A DNA stretch of 15,993 nucleotides from Miltoncostaeales bacterium (GTDB taxonomy: Bacteria > Actinomycetota > Thermoleophilia > Miltoncostaeales > Miltoncostaeaceae), in contig JAUROO010000012.1 in the NCBI GenBank assembly GCA_030829765.1, positions 1 to 15,993 on the forward strand, in the 5' to 3' direction. The notes under the pieces were generated by a model. That model did not search any database and was not told the origin of the DNA. It saw only the letters and a program-made list of their open reading frames with translations. Every line of letters begins with the position of its first letter. The first letter of the stretch is position 1. Shown one piece after another: positions 12,974-15,993 of the stretch. A program made the position numbers and the translations under genes.

Positions 12974-15459
12974 GCCCCGTCGCGGGGCCCGGCCTGAGGG
13001 TCGGCCTCCGCCTGCCGCAGTACGCATCGTCGTGGCCCGACCTGCGTGATGCCGCCATCCGGGCGGAATCACTGGGCTTCGACTCGGCATGGCTGAACGA
13101 CCACCTGTGGACGCCGGGGCGGCTGCACGGTGACGACGCCTTTGACGCCTTCACCGGGCTGGCGGCGGTGGCCGCGGTGACCGACAGCATCACGCTGGGC
13201 ACTGCCGTGCTCTCGGCCTCGTACCGCCCGGCACCCCTCGCGGCGAAGATGGCCTCCGTGCTGGACGTCATCAGCGGGGGGCGACTGGTGCTGGGCATCG
13301 GGACCGGGTCGGACGCGGCCGAGCACCGTGCGTACGGGTACTCCTTTCCGCCTGCCCGCGCGCGCACCGATGGCCTGGTGCAGGCCCTCGACGTGCTGGA
13401 GGCCATGTGGAACTCACCCGATGGCGCCTCGGTCGCGGGGTTGATCGACGATGCCCCGTGCAACCCGCCGCCCATGTCCCGGCCCCGGCCACCGGTGCTG
13501 GTTGCCGCGCACCGACCCGGCCTGCTGCGTATCGCGGGTGCGCGGGCCGATGGACTGTTCGCGGCATTCCTCACGCCGGAGGACCTGCGGAGGCGGGTCG
13601 CCATCGCCCGCGATGCGCGGCACGAGGCGGGAGGGGATGACGACCTGCGGGTGGCCGTGTACCTGTACGCGCTGCCCATGCTCGACGAGGATGAGGCCCT
13701 TGAGTGGATCGCCCCCGAGGCGCGCGCACTCGGATCCTCCCCGCGGTCGCTGCTGAAGTGGCTCGGTACCCGGGGCATGGTGGCACCGCCCGCCGCGATC
13801 GCCGGCGCGCTCGCGCGCTACGCCGACGCCGGAGCCACCGATGCCGTACTGGTGCTGCCCAACCGCGTGCCCCCGCAGGCGATCGACGCCCTGGCGGAGG
13901 TGCGCACCGCCGACGCGGACGCGGGCGGAGCGGCGCACCCCGCCCTGCCCGGCGACGCGCGACGGGTCGCGTCCGCGCGCCATAACCTGGTGGACCTGCT
14001 GGTGGAGCAGCACCGTCGCGCGGGACGCGGCGGAGACCCCGCCGTGAGCGATCATGCGGGCACGTGGGACTACGACGCACTGTCGCTCGCGGCAAGGAGG
14101 GCGGCGGCCGCGCTCCAGGCGGCCGGGCTGCGCGCGGGCCAGCACGTGGCCGTGGTCATGCGCGACGGCCGCCCCTGGGTGCAGGCGGTGCTGGGCGTCG
14201 CCGCGACCGGTGGCGTGGCGATACCGCTCGACCCCGACGCCGACCCCCAGGCGATGGCGGACGTGCTGGCCGACGCCGCGGTGACGATGGTGCTGGCCGA
14301 CGGCCCGGTGCCGGGCGGGCCGTGGAGGGTGATGGGCAGCGCCGTGCTGGATGCCGGGAGGGCGGGCGGCATCACCCCGGTGCACCCTGAGGACCTCGCG
14401 TACATCATCTACTCATCGGGTTCCACGGGGCAGCCGAAGGGCGCCATGCATGCCCACCGCGACATGCGGACCTCGGTGGAGGGCTACGCCGATCAGGTGC
14501 TGGGGCTCGGCCCCGGCGACACCTGCCATGCGGTGTCGCGCGGGTTCACCTCGCTCGGGTTCGGCAACGGGTTCTTCCGCCCCCTCGGGCGTGGAGCGCA
14601 CGTGGTGCACCTGCCCACCCGCCCGACCGTCCGCACCGTCACCCGCGCGTGCACCGCGCATGGGGTGACGGTGCTCTCCGGAGTGCCCACGTTCTGGTCG
14701 CAGCTGGCCGCCTTCCTCGCCCGCCACCCCGATGGGCACCGCACGCTGCATGGCGTGCGACTTGGCGTGTCGTCCGGCGACTCCCTGCCCGGGCCGGTGC
14801 TGGAGCGGCTGGCCGAGGTACTGCCGGGCCTCGACGTGCTGGAGGGGTTCGGGTGCTCCGAGGCGTCGAACATCGTGCTGTCCACCAGGGAGGGCGAGCA
14901 CCTTCCCGGGTGCCTCGGGCGCCCCGTTCCAGGTGCGGAGGTATCGCTGCGCGATGGGGATGGCGCCCCGGTACCCCCGGGAACGCCCGGACGCCTGTGG
15001 ATCCGCTCCGCGAGCAACACCTCCGGGTACTGGCGGCGCGCCGACCTGACCCGCGACCTGCTGCACGGCGAGTGGGTGCGCATGGGCGACATGCTGGTGG
15101 AGGACGACGGGGTGTACCGGCATGTGGGGCGGGCCGATGACCTGTTCAAGGTGGATGCCATGTTCGTGAGCCCCGTGCAGGTGGAGGCCGTGGTGCTGGA
15201 GCACCCCGCCGTGGCCGAGGCCGCGGTAGTGGGGCGCGCCGACGCGCGCGGCCTGATGCGCGCGGTGGCGGTGGTGGTTGCACGGGACGGCGCGGATCGT
15301 GAGGGCGCGGATGCCCAGATCCGGCGATCGGTGGCCCACGCGCTGGGGCCCCACTGCGCGCCGGCGGAGATCGAGTGGCGCGATGAGTTGCCCCGGCTGC
15401 CGTCGGGGAAGGTGGCGCGCCGCGTCCTGCGCGAGGACGCGGGCCGGGTCAGCGGATAG
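12970..15459 (+). CDS. Fusion of LLM-class flavin/F420 oxidoreductase and benzoate-CoA-ligase-like enzyme
   Basis: An 829-aa two-domain protein. Residues about 9-300 are a luciferase-like (LLM) TIM barrel resembling F420-dependent oxidoreductases: LRLPQYASSWPDL, ESLGFDSAWLNDHLW, ITLGTAVLSASYRPAPLAAK, GGRLVLGIGTGSD. After a linker (about 301-335), residues 336-825 are an adenylate-forming (ANL) ligase. It has the P-loop YSSGSTGQPKG (481-491), GCSEAS (628-633), MGD (Asp707), HVGRADDLFKVDAMFVSPVQVEA (hinge and A8) and PSGKVARRVL with catalytic Lys814. The FVSP-VEAVVLEHPAVAEAAVVG region is closest to benzoate/aryl-CoA ligases. The likely activity is CoA- or AMP-activation of an aromatic or other acid plus F420/FMN redox chemistry on the same or a related substrate. 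ATG 12970 overlaps the LytR_C stop as ATGA. Confidence 0.88.
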   Translation: MSPVAGPGLRVGLRLPQYASSWPDLRDAAIRAESLGFDSAWLNDHLWTPGRLHGDDAFDAFTGLAAVAAVTDSITLGTAVLSASYRPAPLAAKMASVLDVISGGRLVLGIGTGSDAAEHRAYGYSFPPARARTDGLVQALDVLEAMWNSPDGASVAGLIDDAPCNPPPMSRPRPPVLVAAHRPGLLRIAGARADGLFAAFLTPEDLRRRVAIARDARHEAGGDDDLRVAVYLYALPMLDEDEALEWIAPEARALGSSPRSLLKWLGTRGMVAPPAAIAGALARYADAGATDAVLVLPNRVPPQAIDALAEVRTADADAGGAAHPALPGDARRVASARHNLVDLLVEQHRRAGRGGDPAVSDHAGTWDYDALSLAARRAAAALQAAGLRAGQHVAVVMRDGRPWVQAVLGVAATGGVAIPLDPDADPQAMADVLADAAVTMVLADGPVPGGPWRVMGSAVLDAGRAGGITPVHPEDLAYIIYSSGSTGQPKGAMHAHRDMRTSVEGYADQVLGLGPGDTCHAVSRGFTSLGFGNGFFRPLGRGAHVVHLPTRPTVRTVTRACTAHGVTVLSGVPTFWSQLAAFLARHPDGHRTLHGVRLGVSSGDSLPGPVLERLAEVLPGLDVLEGFGCSEASNIVLSTREGEHLPGCLGRPVPGAEVSLRDGDGAPVPPGTPGRLWIRSASNTSGYWRRADLTRDLLHGEWVRMGDMLVEDDGVYRHVGRADDLFKVDAMFVSPVQVEAVVLEHPAVAEAAVVGRADARGLMRAVAVVVARDGADREGADAQIRRSVAHALGPHCAPAEIEWRDELPRLPSGKVARRVLREDAGRVSG

Positions 15460-15501
15460 CCCCGCGGGGGGGCGGAAGGCCATCGCCCGCCTCGGACTTC
15501 C
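15460..15501 (+). terminator. GC-rich inverted repeats after the LLM-ligase gene
   Basis: CCCCGCGGGG (15460-15469) directly follows the stop. GGAAG (15474-15478) can pair with CTTCC (15497-15501), and GGCGG (15471-15475) with CCGCC (15487-15491). No T tract follows, so this is only a possible transcription end. Confidence 0.3.
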
Positions 15502-15526
15502 CCCGGTCGGCCTCATGCCGCTCGCG

Positions 15527-15534
15527 TCACGTGA
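15527..15534. promoter_or_regulatory. TCACGTGA palindrome upstream of the ZIP gene, possible operator
   Basis: A perfect 8-bp palindrome centred about 55 bases before the ZIP start, upstream of its -10 box. It may bind a dimeric regulator; no known metal-regulator box is recognised. Confidence 0.2.
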
Positions 15535-15572
15535 GTGGGGTGCATCGGTCCACTCCGCCGCGGGTGCGCTGG

Positions 15573-15578
15573 TAGCGT
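15573..15578 (+). promoter_or_regulatory. Predicted -10 box of the ZIP transporter
   Basis: TAGCGT, preceded by TGG (extended -10 form), lies 7 nt before ATG 15586. The hexamer is the same as that of the flippase promoter. No clear -35 is seen. Confidence 0.5.
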
Positions 15579-15585
15579 CGCCGCG

Positions 15586-15993
15586 ATGTCAGCGGTGGCC
15601 GTCGCACTCCTCATCACCCTGCTGGCGGGCCTCGCGACCGGGCTCGGCGGCCTCATCGCCGTGTCGGGTCGGCGTGGCGGACCCGCTTTTCTGGCGATTG
15701 CCCTCGCCTTCAGCGCGGGGGCGATGCTGTACGTGTCATTCGCCGAGATCATGCCGAAGGCGATCGACGCGCTGGGGAGCGGCAGCGGGGGATCCCGCGG
15801 CCTCGCGATGGCGAGCGCCGGATTCTTCGCCGGCATCGTGGCCGTTGCCCTGCTGGACCGACTTCTCGTGCGCCTGCAGGCCCGGGGCCGTGCCCGCGCG
15901 GTCCGCGACGGGGGCTCCGCACGCCACCGGCTGCTGCGCATGGGGATCCTCATTGGCCTGGTGGTGGCACTGCACAACTTCCCCGAGGGCCTC
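15586..15993 (+). CDS. ZIP-family metal transporter, ZupT-like (5' part)
   Basis: The first 136 residues of a ZIP transporter; the frame stays open to the end of the window. TM1 is MSAVAVALLITLLAGLATGL, followed by AFLAIALAFSAGAMLYVSFAEIMPKA, which matches the GfaAGiMl.iSl.EmlP pattern of ZupT. A third helix is FFAGIVAVALLDRLL, then an Arg-rich loop (cytoplasmic by analogy) and VVALHNFPEGL, the metal-binding TM4 signature with His and Glu. The family takes up Zn2+ and other divalent cations. The intracellular loop has several Arg but only one His, fewer than many ZIPs. The start is fixed by the leaderless -10 box 7 nt upstream. Confidence 0.9.
   Translation, partial: MSAVAVALLITLLAGLATGLGGLIAVSGRRGGPAFLAIALAFSAGAMLYVSFAEIMPKAIDALGSGSGGSRGLAMASAGFFAGIVAVALLDRLLVRLQARGRARAVRDGGSARHRLLRMGILIGLVVALHNFPEGL

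Overview
The window is a gene-dense, very GC-rich stretch of bacterial chromosome (about 70 % G+C by eye). It most likely comes from an actinobacterium (Actinomycetota). The pointers are a LytR C-terminal-domain protein, an F420-type luciferase-like oxidoreductase, SF2 helicase and MoxR/VWA genes with strong third-position G/C, and several operon-first genes that look leaderless, with a TANNNT -10 box exactly 7 nt before the start codon. I cannot place it more finely. No rRNA, tRNA, CRISPR array, insertion sequence or phage gene is visible, and no intergenic gap exceeds about 210 bases.

Layout. Positions 2-277 (+) hold the end of an MFS drug-efflux transporter. It converges on a minus-strand pair: a membrane flippase-like protein (LPG_synthase_TM/UPF0104, 2407-1265) followed by a choloylglycine-hydrolase-family Ntn amidase (1242-298). 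Divergent from the flippase lies a potassium-uptake pair, TrkH/KtrB channel (2478-3839) and TrkA/KtrA RCK regulator (3832-4488), possibly preceded by a 7-codon leader peptide. These converge with no spacer on a five-gene minus-strand operon read from 9367 down to 4489: membrane-anchored HtrA-like serine protease without PDZ, MoxR AAA+ ATPase, DUF58 protein, and two BatA/BatB-like VWA membrane proteins. Almost every junction in this operon overlaps. Upstream of it, also on the minus strand, an 830-aa SF2 helicase with poly-arginine tail tracts is coupled (ATGA) to an unknown 85-aa helical protein (12184-9438). Divergent from the helicase is a plus-strand pair: a membrane-anchored LytR_C protein (12404-12973) coupled by ATGA to an 829-aa fusion of an LLM oxidoreductase and a benzoate-CoA-ligase-like adenylate-forming enzyme (12970-15459). 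The window ends inside a ZupT-like ZIP metal transporter (15586 onward).

How the genes work together. KtrB/KtrA form a K+ uptake system. The protease-MoxR-DUF58-VWA-VWA set resembles MoxR/Bat envelope-stress or chaperone operons. The first and last products of that operon share a GLPPL motif in their predicted cytoplasmic tails, which hints that they meet a common partner. The most unusual gene is the LLM-ligase fusion. The helicase with its small partner is the best candidate for an undescribed two-component nucleic-acid system.
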